Origin: Sinomonas sp. ASV486
GTDB lineage: Bacteria; Actinomycetota; Actinomycetes; Actinomycetales; Micrococcaceae
Direction: 5' to 3'
Length of the DNA: 64,000 bases
Assembly: GCF_030908215.1 (NCBI RefSeq)
Contig: NZ_JAVFJK010000007.1
Span: 62,001 to 126,000 of the forward strand
Part shown: piece after piece, positions 46,043 to 56,655 of the stretch
Position numbering within the stretch: position 1 is the first letter of the stretch
Layout: every line of letters begins with the position of its first letter
Made by a program: the position numbers and the translations under genes
The notes under the pieces: generated by a model
The model's database searches: none
What the model saw: only the letters and a program-made list of their open reading frames with translations
Told to the model about the DNA's origin: nothing

Positions 46043-46500
46043 GCCAGCAGCTCCAGTCCACCTTCACCGTCACGCGCACGCTCGCAGCACCGCCTGAGCG
46101 CGTCTTCGCAGCCTTCTCCGATCTGGAGGAGAAGATGCAGTGGTTCGTCGGCCCCTCCGACTGGATCCAGAAGGACCCATCCATGGACTTCCGCCCTGGT
46201 GGGTCCGAGGTCAACATCGGAGGGCCCGACGAAGAGCACCTGAGCGAGTTCCACTGCCACTACTACGACATCGTCGAGAACGAGCGGATTGTCTACACCT
46301 ACGAGATGTCCTTCGCGGGCGCGAAGCTCTCCGTCTCGCTCGCGACCATCGAGCTCGCCCCCGCGGGCGACGGCACGCTGCTGACGCTCACTGAGCACGG
46401 CGTCTACCTCGACGGCCACGAGGACCCGGCCCTGCGCGAGGAGGGCACGCGGGGCCTCGTCGATCAGCTCGCGGCCTACCTCGAGCGCGTCCGCGCCTGA
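46039..46500 (+). CDS. SRPBCC (AHSA1-like) domain protein
   Basis: The 153-residue protein starts at ATG 46039 within the previous stop. The fold is indicated by FTVTRTLAAPPERVFAAFSD at the start, WFVGPSDW, the central EFHCHYYDIVENERIVYTYE and the last helix GLVDQLAAYLERV. Proteins of this class have a hydrophobic cavity that binds lipids or aromatic molecules, and often detoxify or sense them. With the ArsR gene it forms an autoregulated two-gene unit. Confidence 0.92.
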   Translation: MSQQLQSTFTVTRTLAAPPERVFAAFSDLEEKMQWFVGPSDWIQKDPSMDFRPGGSEVNIGGPDEEHLSEFHCHYYDIVENERIVYTYEMSFAGAKLSVSLATIELAPAGDGTLLTLTEHGVYLDGHEDPALREEGTRGLVDQLAAYLERVRA

Positions 46501-46503
46501 CAC

Positions 46504-46556
46504 ACGGACGCCGCCGCCCGGTTGCCGAACGTTCGGTTTGCCCCGGCGGCGTCCGT
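46504..46556. terminator. Bidirectional hairpin between SRPBCC and efeB
   Basis: ACGGACGCCGCC (46504-46515) pairs perfectly with GGCGGCGTCCGT (46545-46556). Within the loop, CCGAACGTTCGG at 46525-46536 is another perfect palindrome. Convergent genes lie on both sides. Confidence 0.75.
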
Positions 46557-47794
46557 CAAGCGAAGAGGCCTTCACCGAGGAAGCCGTCCTGCTTTGGCAC
46601 CCCCGGCACCACGAAGAAGTACCCGCCGCCGAATGGCTCGATGTAGTCGGTCATCGGCTCGTCGGCGAGTCGGGTCTGGGTCGCCTCGAACTGCTCCTGG
46701 ATGTTCTGTTGGAAGCACGTGAAGATGAGCCCGGCCTGCAGGTTGCCATTCATATCCACGCCCAGGTCGTAGTTGTAGCCCCGGCGGAGCATGCGCGAAC
46801 CCGCGGTCTCCTTGGTCCGCGGGTTCGCGAGGCGGATGTGGGCGTCAAGGGGGATGGTCTTGCCGTCCGGGTCAGAGGCATAGTCGGGCGTGTCCGTCTC
46901 GGCCGACTGGCCAAGGGGTGCGCCGTTCCCGCGGTGGCGCCCGATCATGCCGTCCTGCTCGCCGAGGCCCACCCGGTCCCAGAACTCGACGAGCATGCGG
47001 ATCATCCTCACGACCATGAACGTGCCGCCCTCGGCCCACGCCGGCTGGCCCGGGCCACTGCCGAGCCACACGAGCTCTTCGCTTTCGGCGGGGTTGACGA
47101 TCCCGTCCTTGTACCCGAACAGGTTTCTGGGCGCGCCGCCGGGCCGGGGCCGGTTGTGGAAACCGTTGATCTTCCACTGAAGCTGGAGCTGTCCCCGAGT
47201 GGCCTTCATGATGTCGCGCAGCGCGTAATGGACCATGTCAGACGACTCGGCGCACAGCTGGAGGATGAGGTCGCCGCCGGTCCACTCGGCCTCGATCTGG
47301 TCCTTCGGGAAGACCTTCATGTCGGTGAGGCCGTTCGGCTTCTTCGCGGCGAGACCGTATGCAGGATTGTCGAAGAGGCTGCTTGCGAGGCCGAGCGTCA
47401 TGGTGAAGCCGGCGGCGGGCACGTCCTCGCCCATGACCCCGGAGTTCACGGGCGGAGCGCCGTCGACGCCGCTCTGCTCCACCGCAGGAAGCGCCGCCGA
47501 AGACTTGTGGCCGGCTCCGAGGACGGTCCCCTTGACGGTCAGCCTCTTCAGTAGCGCCTCGAGCTCGGCTGCGTCCCGGCACAGGACCCTGAAGGCGGCA
47601 AAGCACGCGGCCTGTTGCTGTGGCGCGGGACGGTAGACGCCGGCCTGGTTCGTGCCGAGGAATTCGACGACGTCGGTGCCCTCCGCGGGGGCCGCAGGGA
47701 CCTGTCCGGCGGCCGCGTTGGCGGCGGCTCCGATAAGGCCGCCGGCGGCCACGCCTGAGGCGCCGATGAGGAAGGTGCGTCGCTCGATCTGCAT
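46556..47794 (-). CDS. efeB: Dyp-type heme peroxidase EfeB
   Basis: ATG 47794 (MQIERRTFLIGASG) gives 412 residues with a Tat signal (twin Arg, then a hydrophobic stretch to about residue 35). Dyp-type peroxidase features are the GxxDG motif in NLFGYKDGIVNP and the proximal-heme His region LDAHIRLANPR. EfeB oxidises ferrous iron or releases it from heme outside the membrane in the EfeUOB iron system. It follows efeO on the same strand after 89 bp. The permease gene efeU is not in this cluster. The GC-rich start region has a poor ribosome site, so the exact start is a little uncertain. Confidence 0.9.
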   Translation of the reverse strand: MQIERRTFLIGASGVAAGGLIGAAANAAAGQVPAAPAEGTDVVEFLGTNQAGVYRPAPQQQAACFAAFRVLCRDAAELEALLKRLTVKGTVLGAGHKSSAALPAVEQSGVDGAPPVNSGVMGEDVPAAGFTMTLGLASSLFDNPAYGLAAKKPNGLTDMKVFPKDQIEAEWTGGDLILQLCAESSDMVHYALRDIMKATRGQLQLQWKINGFHNRPRPGGAPRNLFGYKDGIVNPAESEELVWLGSGPGQPAWAEGGTFMVVRMIRMLVEFWDRVGLGEQDGMIGRHRGNGAPLGQSAETDTPDYASDPDGKTIPLDAHIRLANPRTKETAGSRMLRRGYNYDLGVDMNGNLQAGLIFTCFQQNIQEQFEATQTRLADEPMTDYIEPFGGGYFFVVPGVPKQDGFLGEGLFA

Positions 47795-47883
47795 GGGGAT
47801 GAGGCTTTCGGATCGGCGGCTCGGAGCCGCGGGTTCGGAAGAGGGGGCTGCGTCGGGAAGGCCGGGGGCTTCGGGGTCTGCCG

Positions 47884-48648
47884 TCAGTCGGTGGAGAAGA
47901 GCGCCGGAACGAGGGCGAGCGACTCGAGGGCCCTGCCCATCGCGGCGTTGACTTGCTGCCTCTGGGGAAGGGGAACGCTGGGAAAGGGGGTCCACACGCC
48001 ATCGGCACGGGTCGCGTCGATGGCGGACGAGAGGGCGGCGAGTTCGCCGTCAAGCTTTGCGGGGAAGCCCCGCTTGAGGTTCTCGAGGAGTCCTCGGATC
48101 AGGTCGAGTACCTCCTTGGTGGCGTCGACGTCGGCGCGCGTCAGGGCGAGGGCGAGGCCCGAGCCCTGGTCGCCGCGGCCCGAAAGGTGGTCACGCTGGG
48201 CGTCCTCGAGGATTTCGTGGGCGCGCAGGGGCATGTCCGCTGGATCGACGGCGGCCTCGGGCAGCTTGGCCTCGAGGGCGGCGAGGTCAGAGAGAAGCTC
48301 GTCGACCACGGGCACGAGCTCGCCGGCGCCCTGGCCGTGCCACAGGCCGTATTCGATCCGGCGCAGGCCTTTGAAGCCGGGATCCGCGGCACCCTGCTGG
48401 AGTCCCCGCGATCCCGGCGCGATCGCCCCACCGAGCTCACCGAAGCTGCCGTAGGCGGCGCCGACGCGCTGCCACGCCTGCTGGGCGGCGAGCCACTCCG
48501 TGCGCGCCGTGTCGGCCGCCCCGTTGCCGATCGCGGCACGCATTGAGGTGGCATGATCGCGCAACTCTGAGAGGCGGTCGGCGGCGTAGCTGTGGTAGGC
48601 GGCAACGGCGTCCGCCATCGTCTCGGGCGCGGCGGGTGCGGGCATCAT
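47884..48648 (-). CDS. efeO: EfeO/EfeM-type imelysin (M75) iron-uptake protein
   Basis: About 254 residues from ATG 48648 (or 48645). The M75/EfeO domain shows YHSYAADRLSELRDHATSM, GLRRIEYGLWHGQG and the HxxE motif in AHEILEDAQRD. The N-terminal cupredoxin domain found in longer EfeO proteins is absent. No classical signal peptide follows this start, which is odd for a protein expected outside the membrane. A start further upstream, or an indel near the N-terminus, may hide it: another frame reads SLGSPCFAFSLAARP. It binds iron and hands it to the transporter. A DtxR/IdeR-type box lies 43 bp upstream. Confidence 0.8.
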   Translation of the reverse strand: MMPAPAAPETMADAVAAYHSYAADRLSELRDHATSMRAAIGNGAADTARTEWLAAQQAWQRVGAAYGSFGELGGAIAPGSRGLQQGAADPGFKGLRRIEYGLWHGQGAGELVPVVDELLSDLAALEAKLPEAAVDPADMPLRAHEILEDAQRDHLSGRGDQGSGLALALTRADVDATKEVLDLIRGLLENLKRGFPAKLDGELAALSSAIDATRADGVWTPFPSVPLPQRQQVNAAMGRALESLALVPALFSTD

Positions 48649-48690
48649 GGTCCTCGGAAGTGGGTCGGGCAGCCAGGCTGAAGGCGAAGC

Positions 48691-48710
48691 AAGGTGAGCC
48701 TAAGCTAACC
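48691..48710 (-). promoter_or_regulatory. DtxR/IdeR-type iron box upstream of efeO
   Basis: AAGGTGAGCCTAAGCTAACC matches the consensus TTAGGTTAGGCTAACCTAA well in its left half and reasonably in the right. It lies 43-62 bp before the EfeO start and is therefore well placed to block the promoter when iron is plentiful. The divergent gcv operon has its own leader. Confidence 0.7.
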
Positions 48711-48876
48711 ACAATTAGGACGCAAGAACGTTGCGTAATGGACGGCGAGACGGGCTGTTTGCTCTGTGACGTCGCGCACGGCACAATAGGAACGTCCCGT
48801 TCTGCCCGTGAAGCCGGTGCTCGCACCCTTCGCACTGGCGGGCGGACACCAGACAACTGAATACAGCCTTTGATCT

Positions 48877-49058
48877 GCGGCGGGAGAGTCCTGCGAGCAT
48901 GAGCAAGCGGGCGCCGTAGGAGCAACACCTCCCCAGGAATCTCTCAGGCACCTGTACCGCCGCGGAAAGGCAACTCTGGAAAGCGACGTCCCCCATGGAC
49001 GTTCACCGACGGTGCAAGCCGGATTCGTCCGGCGGAATCTCTCAGGTCCGATACAGAG
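48877..49058 (+). ncRNA. Tandem glycine riboswitch
   Basis: Two aptamers are visible. In the first, GCGGCGG (48877-48883) pairs with CCGCCGC (48957-48963), and GGAGAG at the start and CAGGAATCTCTCAGGCAC mark the glycine-binding core. In the second, CTCTG (48974-48978) pairs with CAGAG (49054-49058), with GGCGGAATCTCTCAGGTCC as its core. A short linker joins them, as is typical of cooperative switches. It leads directly into gcvP. In actinobacteria glycine binding turns such operons on. Confidence 0.93.
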
Positions 49059-49122
49059 CGGGGAGGAACTGGAGTCAAAAGCCGGCCCTCCGTGGCTGGC
49101 CTGATTGATGGAGTTCCCCGTG

Positions 49123-52038
49123 ATGGACCTTTCCCCCGCAGCGTTCGTCGACCGGCACATCGGTGCTCGGCGCGATGCTGACATCAAGCACATGCTCAAC
49201 GCCGTCGGCTTCGACAGCGTGGACGCCCTCGCGGCGACGGCGGTGCCCGACGACATCAAGCAGGACGCACCGCTCGAGCTCGGCAAGGCACTCAGCGAGC
49301 CTGAGGCACTTGCGGCCCTGCGTGCCCTCGCGGCGAAGAACAAGCCCCGCGTGCAGATGATCGGCCAGGGCTACTACGACACCGTCACGCCGCCGGTGAT
49401 CCGCAGGAACGTCGTCGAGGATCCCGCCTGGTACACGGCGTACACCCCGTACCAGCCCGAGATCTCCCAGGGCCGCCTCGAGGCCCTCCTGAACTTCCAG
49501 ACCGCTGTCGAGGACCTCACGGGCCTCGCGATCGCCAACGCGTCCCTGCTGGACGAGGCCACCGCGGTCGTGGAGGCCGTGCTGCTCATGCGCCGTGCGA
49601 ACAAGGACAAGGCCGTCACCAAGGCACCGGGCGGCGGCAAGACCGTGCTCGACGCGGACCTCTTCCCGCAGTCGATCGCTGTCGTCAAGGGCCGCGCGGC
49701 GGCGCTCGGCTTCGAGGTCGAGATCGCGGACCTGAGCCAGGGCCTGCCCGAGGGGCCGATCAACGGCGTCGTGATCCAGCAGCCCGGCGCCTCGGGCCTC
49801 GTCGCCGACGCGACGGCGCTCATCGCGGAGGCCAAGCAGCGCGGCGCGATGGTCACGATCGCGGCCGACCTCCTCGCGCTCACCCTCATCAAGTCCCCGG
49901 GCGAGCAGGGCGCGGACATCGCCGTCGGATCGGCCCAGCGCTTCGGCGTCCCGCTCTTCTACGGCGGCCCCCACGCGGCCTTCATGTCCGTCCACAAGGG
50001 CCTCGAGCGCCAGCTCCCGGGGCGCCTCGTGGGCGTTTCGAAGGACGACGCCGGCCTCCCGGCCTACCGCCTGGCCCTCCAGACCCGCGAGCAGCACATC
50101 CGCCGCGAGAAGGCCACGTCCAACATCTGCACCGCGCAGGCCCTCCTCGCGATCGTCGCCTCGATGTACGCCGTGTACCACGGCCCCGAGGGGCTCAAGG
50201 CGATCGCCCAGGGCGCGCATGCCCGCGCGCGCTCGCTCGCAGCGGCCCTCTCGGGCGCCGGGGTCGAGATCGCCCACACGAGCTTCTTCGACACCGTCAC
50301 GGCCCGCGTCCCCGGGCGCGCCGCGGCGCTCGTCGGGAAGGCCGAGAAGCAGGGCATCAACCTGCGCCTCGTCGACGCCGACACCGTCGGTATCTCATGC
50401 GACGAGACCACGACGGCGGACCACGTCGCCACGGTTGCCGGCGTCTTCGGCGCTGGCGCTGCGGGTGACGGCACCGACGGCACGGATGCCGCCACCGGCT
50501 TTGCGATCGAGGCCGCGGCGGTGCGCACGAGCACGTACCTGACCCACCCCGTCTTCCACACGTACCGCTCCGAGACCCAGATGCTGCGCTACCTCCGCAA
50601 GCTCTCGGACCGCGACCTCGCCCTCGACCGGACGATGATCCCGCTCGGCTCGTGCACCATGAAGCTCAACGCGACGGTCGAGATGGAGGCCATGACCTGG
50701 CCCGAGTTCGCAGGCATCCACCCGTTCGCGCCGGACACCCAGACCGAGGGCTGGCGGGAACTCATCGCGGGCCTCGAGGCTGACCTCGCCGCGATCACGG
50801 GCTACGACCAGGTCTCGCTCCAGCCGAACGCAGGCTCCCAGGGCGAGCTCGCGGGCCTCCTCGCGATCCGCGGCTACCACCAGTCCCGTGGGGAGGGCCA
50901 GCGCACCGTGTGCCTGATCCCCGCCTCGGCCCACGGCACCAACGCGGCGTCGGCCGTGCTCGCCGGCATGAAGGTGGTCGTCGTCGCCACCGCGGCCGAT
51001 GGCACGATCGACCATGGCGACCTCGAGGCCAAGATCGAGGCGAACCGCGAGGACCTCGCCGCGATCATGATCACCTACCCGTCCACGCACGGCGTCTACG
51101 ACGCCGACGTGCGCGAGGTCTGCGACGCCGTCCACGCGGCCGGCGGCCAGGTCTACATCGACGGCGCGAACATGAACGCCCTCGTCGGCCTCGCCCAGCC
51201 GGGCAAGTTCGGCGGCGACGTCTCCCACCTGAACCTGCACAAGACGTTCTGCATCCCGCACGGCGGCGGCGGCCCCGGCGTCGGCCCGGTCGCGGCCCGC
51301 GCGCACCTCGCACCGTTCATGCCGGGCGATGCCGCGGTCTGGCAGGGCGCTGCAGATGAGCACGACGTGCCTGTCTCGGCCTCGCGCTTCGGCTCCGCCG
51401 GCGTCCTGCCGATCTCGTGGGCCTACGTCAAGCTCATGGGCGGCGACGGCCTGACCGAGGCTACGAAGTCCGCACTCCTTGCGGCGAACTACATCGCCAA
51501 GCGCCTCGACTCCTCCTTCCCGGTCCTCTACACGGGCGAGGGCGGTCTCGTGGCCCACGAGTGCATCCTCGACCTGCGTGAGCTCACTGCCAAGACGGGC
51601 GTGACCGCGGAGGACGTCGCGAAGCGCCTCATCGACTACGGCTTCCACGCCCCGACGCTCGCCTTCCCGGTGCCCGGCACTCTCATGGTCGAGCCCACCG
51701 AGTCCGAGGACCTCGTCGAGATCGACCGTTTCATCGACGCGATGATCTCGATCCGCGCGGAGATCGACCAGGTCGCCCACGGCGACTTCGACGTCAAGGA
51801 CTCGCCGCTGCGCCTTGCCCCGCACACGGCCGCCGCGGTCGTCTCGAGCGAGTGGGACCGCGCGTACACCCGCGAGGTGGCCGCGTTCCCGGGCAAGGCC
51901 GCGCATGCGACCAAGACACAGGACAAGTACTTCGCCCCGGTCGGCCGCATTGACGGCGCCGGCGGCGACAGGAACCTGATCTGCGCGTGTCCTCCGCTCG
52001 AAGCATTCGAGGAGAGCACGGCAGCGTTCCAGGACTGA
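49123..52038 (+). CDS. gcvP: Glycine dehydrogenase (decarboxylating), P-protein
   Basis: ATG 49123 is chosen because GGAG lies nine bases upstream; starts at 49105 and 49108 are possible. The single-chain P-protein has 971 residues. PLP is bound by the Lys in [17 protein letters not shown], with the glycine-rich loop after it. The N-terminal half carries [15 protein letters not shown] and the [13 protein letters not shown] segment. It decarboxylates glycine and passes the aminomethyl group to the lipoyl arm of GcvH. First gene of the gcvPTH-glyA-sdaA run and under the glycine riboswitch. Confidence 0.97.
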   Translation: MDLSPAAFVDRHIGARRDADIKHMLNAVGFDSVDALAATAVPDDIKQDAPLELGKALSEPEALAALRALAAKNKPRVQMIGQGYYDTVTPPVIRRNVVEDPAWYTAYTPYQPEISQGRLEALLNFQTAVEDLTGLAIANASLLDEATAVVEAVLLMRRANKDKAVTKAPGGGKTVLDADLFPQSIAVVKGRAAALGFEVEIADLSQGLPEGPINGVVIQQPGASGLVADATALIAEAKQRGAMVTIAADLLALTLIKSPGEQGADIAVGSAQRFGVPLFYGGPHAAFMSVHKGLERQLPGRLVGVSKDDAGLPAYRLALQTREQHIRREKATSNICTAQALLAIVASMYAVYHGPEGLKAIAQGAHARARSLAAALSGAGVEIAHTSFFDTVTARVPGRAAALVGKAEKQGINLRLVDADTVGISCDETTTADHVATVAGVFGAGAAGDGTDGTDAATGFAIEAAAVRTSTYLTHPVFHTYRSETQMLRYLRKLSDRDLALDRTMIPLGSCTMKLNATVEMEAMTWPEFAGIHPFAPDTQTEGWRELIAGLEADLAAITGYDQVSLQPNAGSQGELAGLLAIRGYHQSRGEGQRTVCLIPASAHGTNAASAVLAGMKVVVVATAADGTIDHGDLEAKIEANREDLAAIMITYPSTHGVYDADVREVCDAVHAAGGQVYIDGANMNALVGLAQPGKFGGDVSHLNLHKTFCIPHGGGGPGVGPVAARAHLAPFMPGDAAVWQGAADEHDVPVSASRFGSAGVLPISWAYVKLMGGDGLTEATKSALLAANYIAKRLDSSFPVLYTGEGGLVAHECILDLRELTAKTGVTAEDVAKRLIDYGFHAPTLAFPVPGTLMVEPTESEDLVEIDRFIDAMISIRAEIDQVAHGDFDVKDSPLRLAPHTAAAVVSSEWDRAYTREVAAFPGKAAHATKTQDKYFAPVGRIDGAGGDRNLICACPPLEAFEESTAAFQD

Positions 52039-52055
52039 CCGCCCGCGCTGGTTGA

Positions 52056-52096
52056 GCGGAGTCGAAACCCGACTTCGACGGGGGTTTCGACTCCGC
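52056..52096. repeat. Inverted repeat between gcvP and gcvT
   Basis: GCGGAGTCGAAACCC (52056-52070) and its exact reverse complement (52082-52096) enclose an 11-bp loop. The sequence GGTTGAGCGGAGTCGAAACC recurs, as far as I recall, in genomes of Arthrobacter relatives as a dispersed element. Here it may lower transcription between gcvP and gcvT. Confidence 0.75.
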
Positions 52097-52151
52097 CTCT
52101 CCGCCTCGACCTCGCTCGACGACCATCGCTGGACCCCTTAGGAGACTTCCC

Positions 52152-53324
52152 ATGACTGAAACGACCACAGGTCAGAACACCGATGAGAAGCGCACCGCAC
52201 TCTACGACGAGCACGCGGCCCTCGGCGCTTCCTTCACCGACTTCGGCGGGTGGCAGATGCCGCTCAAGTACGGCTCGGAGCTCGCAGAGCACCGCGCCGT
52301 CCGCGAGTCGGCCGGCCTCTTCGACCTCTCCCACATGGGCGAGGTCTGGGCCACCGGCCCGAACGCGGCCGCCTTCCTCGACTACGCGCTCGTGGGCAAG
52401 CTGTCCGCGATCGCCGTCGGCAAGGCCAAGTACTCGCTCATCTGCGCCGAGGACGGAGGGATCATCGACGACCTCATCGTCTACCGCGTCGCCGAGCAGG
52501 ACTTCCTCGTCGTGCCGAATGCGGGCAACGCGGCGACCGTCGCGGCGGAACTCGAGGCGCGCCGTCGTGCCTTCGGTGCTGGCGCCGAACCCGAGGGCAT
52601 TGCGCTGCGCGATGCCTCCGCCGAGACGTCGCTCATCGCAGTACAGGGCCCCAACGCCGAGGCGATCCTCCTCTCCGTGGCCGGCTCGGAGGACCACGAG
52701 GACATCCGCACGCTCAAGTACTACGCGGCCATCGAGGCGGATATCGCGGGCGTGCCGGTCCTGCTGGCCCGCACGGGCTACACGGGCGAGGACGGCTTCG
52801 AGCTGTTCGTCGGCAACGAGCTCGCTGCCCAGCTGTGGAAGGCGCTCGAGACCGCTGGCGAGGGCCACGGTCTGGTTCCGTGCGGCCTCGCCTCTCGCGA
52901 CTCGCTGCGCCTCGAGGCGGGCATGCCGCTCTACGGCAACGAGCTCTCGCGCGAGCGCTCGCCGTTCGCGGCGGGCCTCGGGGGCGTCGTCGCGCTCAAG
53001 AGCAAGGAGGGCGACTTCGTGGGCCGCGCCGCGCTGGCGGCGAAGAAGGACGACGGCGAGGGCACCACGAGCGGGCAGCGTCTCGTGGGTCTTCGCGGCC
53101 TCGGGCGACGCGCCGCGCGCTCGCACTACGCGGTCATGAAGGACGGCGTGCAGGTCGGTGAGATCACCTCCGGCCAGCCGAGCCCGACCCTCGGCTACCC
53201 GGTGGCGCTCGCGTACGTCGACATCGCACACTCTGCCGTGGGCACGAAGCTCGACGCCGATCTGCGCGGCAAGGCCGAGCCGTTCGAGGTCATCGAGCTG
53301 CCGTTCTACAAGCGCCAGAAGTAG
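52152..53324 (+). CDS. gcvT: Aminomethyltransferase, T-protein of glycine cleavage
   Basis: ATG 52152 follows TAGGAGA; 390 residues. Typical sequence features are [36 protein letters not shown], the folate site region [14 protein letters not shown] and [20 protein letters not shown]. The enzyme transfers the methylene group from the lipoyl-bound intermediate to tetrahydrofolate and releases ammonia. It works with P, H and the dihydrolipoamide dehydrogenase, whose gene is not in this window. A short CDS-internal insert ([12 protein letters not shown]) near residue 300 is of no clear import. Confidence 0.96.
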   Translation: MTETTTGQNTDEKRTALYDEHAALGASFTDFGGWQMPLKYGSELAEHRAVRESAGLFDLSHMGEVWATGPNAAAFLDYALVGKLSAIAVGKAKYSLICAEDGGIIDDLIVYRVAEQDFLVVPNAGNAATVAAELEARRRAFGAGAEPEGIALRDASAETSLIAVQGPNAEAILLSVAGSEDHEDIRTLKYYAAIEADIAGVPVLLARTGYTGEDGFELFVGNELAAQLWKALETAGEGHGLVPCGLASRDSLRLEAGMPLYGNELSRERSPFAAGLGGVVALKSKEGDFVGRAALAAKKDDGEGTTSGQRLVGLRGLGRRAARSHYAVMKDGVQVGEITSGQPSPTLGYPVALAYVDIAHSAVGTKLDADLRGKAEPFEVIELPFYKRQK

Positions 53325-53391
53325 CTTTCTCACTGATTTCCCAGCCATTGTGCTGTTCTCCCCGTTCGACGAAGAAGAGGATCCACATTCC

Positions 53392-53772
53392 ATGAGCAAG
53401 GTCCAGACCGGTCTCCGGTACTCCGAAGAGCACGAGTGGCTCGACATCACTGCTGCGCCCGCCAAGATCGGCGTCTCCCAGGTCGCCGCCGATGCGCTCG
53501 GCGACGTCGTCTACCTCGACCTGCCCGAGGCCGGCAGCACCGTCACCGCCGGCGAGACCTGCGGCGAGATCGAGTCGACCAAGAGCGTCTCCGACCTCTA
53601 CTCACCCGTCTCCGGCACGGTGGCCGAGGTCAACCAGGACGCTATCGACAACCCGGCCCTCGTCAACGAGGACCCCTACGGCGCCGGCTGGCTCTTCACG
53701 GTCGAGGTCTCCGAGGAAGGCCCGCTCATGACCGCCGAGGAGTACGCCTCCAAGAATGGTGGCGAGCTGTGA
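53392..53772 (+). CDS. gcvH: Glycine cleavage system H protein
   Basis: ATG 53392 with GAAGAAGAGG about eleven bases before; 126 residues. The lipoylation lysine is in [15 protein letters not shown], the classic H-protein signature. EEHEWLD at the start and AGWLFTVEV near the end also match. It shuttles the aminomethyl group between P and T proteins. Stop and the glyA start overlap (GTGA). Confidence 0.97.
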   Translation: MSKVQTGLRYSEEHEWLDITAAPAKIGVSQVAADALGDVVYLDLPEAGSTVTAGETCGEIESTKSVSDLYSPVSGTVAEVNQDAIDNPALVNEDPYGAGWLFTVEVSEEGPLMTAEEYASKNGGEL

Positions 53773-55085
53773 GCGCCGCGACCGCCCAGTTCCAGCAGGT
53801 CCACTCGGCTTCGCTCGACGCCAACCTGGCCGATCTCGACCCCGAGATCGCCGCATCGATCGACGCCGAGGCCGCCCGCCAGCGCGGTGGCCTCGAGATG
53901 ATCGCGTCGGAGAACCACACGGCCGTCGCCGTCATGCAGGCGCAGGGCTCGGTCCTGACGAACAAGTACGCCGAGGGCTACCCGGGCAAGCGCTACTACG
54001 GCGGCTGCGAGCATGTGGACGTCGTCGAGCAGCTCGCGATCGACCGCGTCAAGGCGCTCTTCGGTGCCGAGTTCGCGAACGTCCAGCCGCACTCCGGTGC
54101 GCAGGCTAACGCTTCCGTCATGCACGCGCTGATCAAGCCGGGTGACACGGTCATGGGCCTGAACCTCGCCCACGGCGGCCACCTAACGCACGGCATGAAG
54201 ATCAACTTCTCCGGCAAGCTCTACAACATCGTTCCCTACCAGGTCCGCGAGGACGACCACCGGATCGACATGGCCGAGGTCGAGCGCCTCGCCCAGGAGC
54301 ACAGGCCGCAGCTCATCGTGGCCGGCTGGTCTGCGTACGCGCGCCAGCTCGACTTCGCCGAGTTCCGCCGCATCGCCGACGCCGTGGGCGCGTACCTCAT
54401 GGTGGACATGGCCCACTTCGCCGGCCTCGTGGCCGCGGGCCTGCACCCGTCGCCCGTGCCCCACGCCCACGTCACGACGTCTACCACGCACAAGACCCTG
54501 GCGGGCCCGCGCGGCGGTATCATCCTGACCAACGACGCGGCCATCGCGAAGAAGATCAACTCGGCCGTGTTCCCGGGCCAGCAGGGCGGCCCGCTCGAGC
54601 ACGTCATCGCGGGCAAGGCCGTCGCGTTCAAGATCGCCGGCTCGCCGGAGTTCAAGGAGCGCATGGAGCGCGTGCTCGCGGGCGCGAAGATCCTCGCCGA
54701 GCGACTCACGGCCGAGGACGTCAAGGCCGCCGGCATCGGCGTCGTCTCCGGGGGGACCGACGTGCACCTGGTCCTCGTGGACCTGCGCGACGCGGCGCTC
54801 GACGGCCAGCAGGCCGAGGACCGTCTCGCGGCGATCGACATCACCGTGAACCGCAACGCGGTCCCGTTCGACCCGCGTCCGCCGATGGTCACGTCCGGCC
54901 TGCGCATCGGCACCCCGGCGCTCGCGACGCGCGGCTTCGGCGAGGCCGCCTTCCGCGAGGTGGCGGACATCATCGCCGAGGCGCTCATCGCCGGGCCCGA
55001 CGAGGACCTCGCTCCCCTCAAGGCAAGGGTCGACGCACTCGCGGCGGCCCACCCGCTCTACCCGGGAGTGGCTGACCTCAGCTGA
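53769..55085 (+). CDS. glyA: Serine hydroxymethyltransferase
   Basis: GTG 53769 overlaps the gcvH stop; 438 residues. The PLP lysine is in [14 protein letters not shown]. Other marks are [46 protein letters not shown] and [14 protein letters not shown]. It interconverts glycine and serine with tetrahydrofolate, so with the cleavage system glycine can be turned into serine, and the next gene removes serine to pyruvate. Part of the riboswitch-controlled operon. Confidence 0.97.
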   Translation: MSAATAQFQQVHSASLDANLADLDPEIAASIDAEAARQRGGLEMIASENHTAVAVMQAQGSVLTNKYAEGYPGKRYYGGCEHVDVVEQLAIDRVKALFGAEFANVQPHSGAQANASVMHALIKPGDTVMGLNLAHGGHLTHGMKINFSGKLYNIVPYQVREDDHRIDMAEVERLAQEHRPQLIVAGWSAYARQLDFAEFRRIADAVGAYLMVDMAHFAGLVAAGLHPSPVPHAHVTTSTTHKTLAGPRGGIILTNDAAIAKKINSAVFPGQQGGPLEHVIAGKAVAFKIAGSPEFKERMERVLAGAKILAERLTAEDVKAAGIGVVSGGTDVHLVLVDLRDAALDGQQAEDRLAAIDITVNRNAVPFDPRPPMVTSGLRIGTPALATRGFGEAAFREVADIIAEALIAGPDEDLAPLKARVDALAAAHPLYPGVADLS

Positions 55086-55090
55086 TCTCG

Positions 55091-55190
55091 TTGTGGGGTC
55101 TCTGGCGCCCGGTTGCGGGGTCTCTGGCACGCCAGAGACCCGCAAGGTCCCGCCAGAGACCCCGCAAGGTCCCGCCAGAGACCCCGCAAC
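55091..55190. repeat. Cluster of GGGTCTCTGGC inverted and direct repeats
   Basis: Two forward copies of GGGGTCTCTGGC are followed by three reverse copies of GCCAGAGACCC. Units CGCAAGGTCCCGCCAGAGAC at 55141 and 55163 repeat with a period of 22 bp. The segment can fold into several alternative hairpins. It lies between glyA and sdaA and may modulate transcription read-through; such palindromic clusters can also be dispersed repeats of the genus. Confidence 0.8.
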
Positions 55191-55227
55191 GGCGGGTCAG
55201 TACAGCTTCAGGAAAGGAACCAAGGCC

Positions 55228-56655
55228 ATGGCCGTCGGCGTCTTTGAACTGTTTTCCGTGGGCATCGGCCCTTCCAGCTCCCACACGGTGGGGCCCATGC
55301 GCGCGGGCGCGGTGTTCGCCCGCGAACTGCGCGATCAGGGTCTCCTCGAAAGCGTCACGTCGTTGCGCGTCGACCTGTACGGGTCCCTCGCGGCAACCGG
55401 CCACGGCCACGGCACCTTCACGGCCGTGCTCCTGGGCCTCGAGGGCTTCGAGCCCGAGGCGATCCTCCCCGAGCAGGTCGAGGAACGCCTGGCCACGATC
55501 GCCGAGACCGGCACGCTGACCCTCGCCGGGTCGGTCGAGCTTCCCTACTCGGTCGAGGAGATGGTGCTCCACCCGCTCACTGTGCTGCCAAGGCACACGA
55601 ACGGCATGAAGTTCCAAGTGTTCGGTGATGCAGGCGCCGACGGGTCCCTGGATCCTGACGGCGTGACCGTTCTGCACGAGGCCACCTTCTACTCCGTGGG
55701 CGGCGGCTTCATTGTCCGCGACGGCGAGGAGGATTCGGCCCGCAAGGAGCTCGAGGAGTCCAAGAAGGAGCTCCCGTTCCCGTTCCGCACGGCGGCAGAG
55801 CTCCTCGGCCGCTGCTCATCCAAGGGCCTGTCCATCAGCGACATCATGCTCGTCAACGAGAAGGCCTCGCGCCCCGAGGCCGAGATCCGCGAGGGGCTGC
55901 TGCACATCTGGTCCGTCATGGAGGACTGCGTCGAGTCCAGCCTCAAGCGCGAGGGAATCCTGCCCGGCGGACTCAAGGTGCGCCGTCGTGCGCCCGACTG
56001 GCACGAGCGGCTTCTCAAGGAGGACAAGGACCGCGACCCAATGTACTGGCAGGAGTGGGTCAACCTCATCGCGCTCGCCGTGAACGAGGAGAACGCGTCC
56101 GGAGGGCGTGTCGTGACCGCCCCGACCAACGGCGCTGCGGGCATCATCCCGGCAGTCTTGTACTACGCGCTCAACTACGCCCCCGGGATGGAGAACGCGA
56201 CCCAGGAGGACAAGGACGACGTCGTCGTGAAGTTCCTCCTCGCCGCCGGTGCCGTCGGCGTGCTGTACAAGGAGCAGGCCTCCATCTCCGGCGCCGAGGT
56301 GGGCTGCCAGGGGGAGGTCGGGTCGGCGTCGTCCATGGCCGCGGCGGGCCTCGCCGAGGTCATGGGCGGCTCGCCCGCCCAGGTCGAGAACGCCGCCGAG
56401 ATCGCGATGGAGCACAACCTCGGCCTCACGTGCGATCCCATCGGCGGGCTCGTGCAGGTCCCGTGCATCGAGCGCAACGCGATCGCCGCCGCGAAGGCGA
56501 TCAACGCCGCCAAGATGGCCCTGTGGGGCGATGGCACGCACCGCGTCTCGCTTGACGAGGTGATCGTGACCATGCGCGAGACCGGCAGGGACATGAGCCA
56601 CAAGTACAAGGAGACCGCGATGGGGGGCCTCGCCGTCAACGTCGTGGAGTGCTGA
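55228..56655 (+). CDS. sdaA: L-serine ammonia-lyase (iron-sulfur type)
   Basis: ATG 55228 with GGAAAGGA upstream; 475 residues in one chain, alpha and beta domains fused. The start [20 protein letters not shown] is typical. The 4Fe-4S cysteines are in [20 protein letters not shown] and VPCIERN. The enzyme converts serine to pyruvate and ammonia. As last gene of the glycine/serine operon it drains the serine formed by GlyA, completing conversion of glycine into central carbon. Confidence 0.96.
   Translation: MAVGVFELFSVGIGPSSSHTVGPMRAGAVFARELRDQGLLESVTSLRVDLYGSLAATGHGHGTFTAVLLGLEGFEPEAILPEQVEERLATIAETGTLTLAGSVELPYSVEEMVLHPLTVLPRHTNGMKFQVFGDAGADGSLDPDGVTVLHEATFYSVGGGFIVRDGEEDSARKELEESKKELPFPFRTAAELLGRCSSKGLSISDIMLVNEKASRPEAEIREGLLHIWSVMEDCVESSLKREGILPGGLKVRRRAPDWHERLLKEDKDRDPMYWQEWVNLIALAVNEENASGGRVVTAPTNGAAGIIPAVLYYALNYAPGMENATQEDKDDVVVKFLLAAGAVGVLYKEQASISGAEVGCQGEVGSASSMAAAGLAEVMGGSPAQVENAAEIAMEHNLGLTCDPIGGLVQVPCIERNAIAAAKAINAAKMALWGDGTHRVSLDEVIVTMRETGRDMSHKYKETAMGGLAVNVVEC

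Noticed and set aside
48437-48928. Alternative open frame across the efeO start
   Set aside because: Mostly basic shadow sequence; only its short hydrophobic stretch is of interest as a possible hidden signal peptide and is mentioned in the efeO finding.
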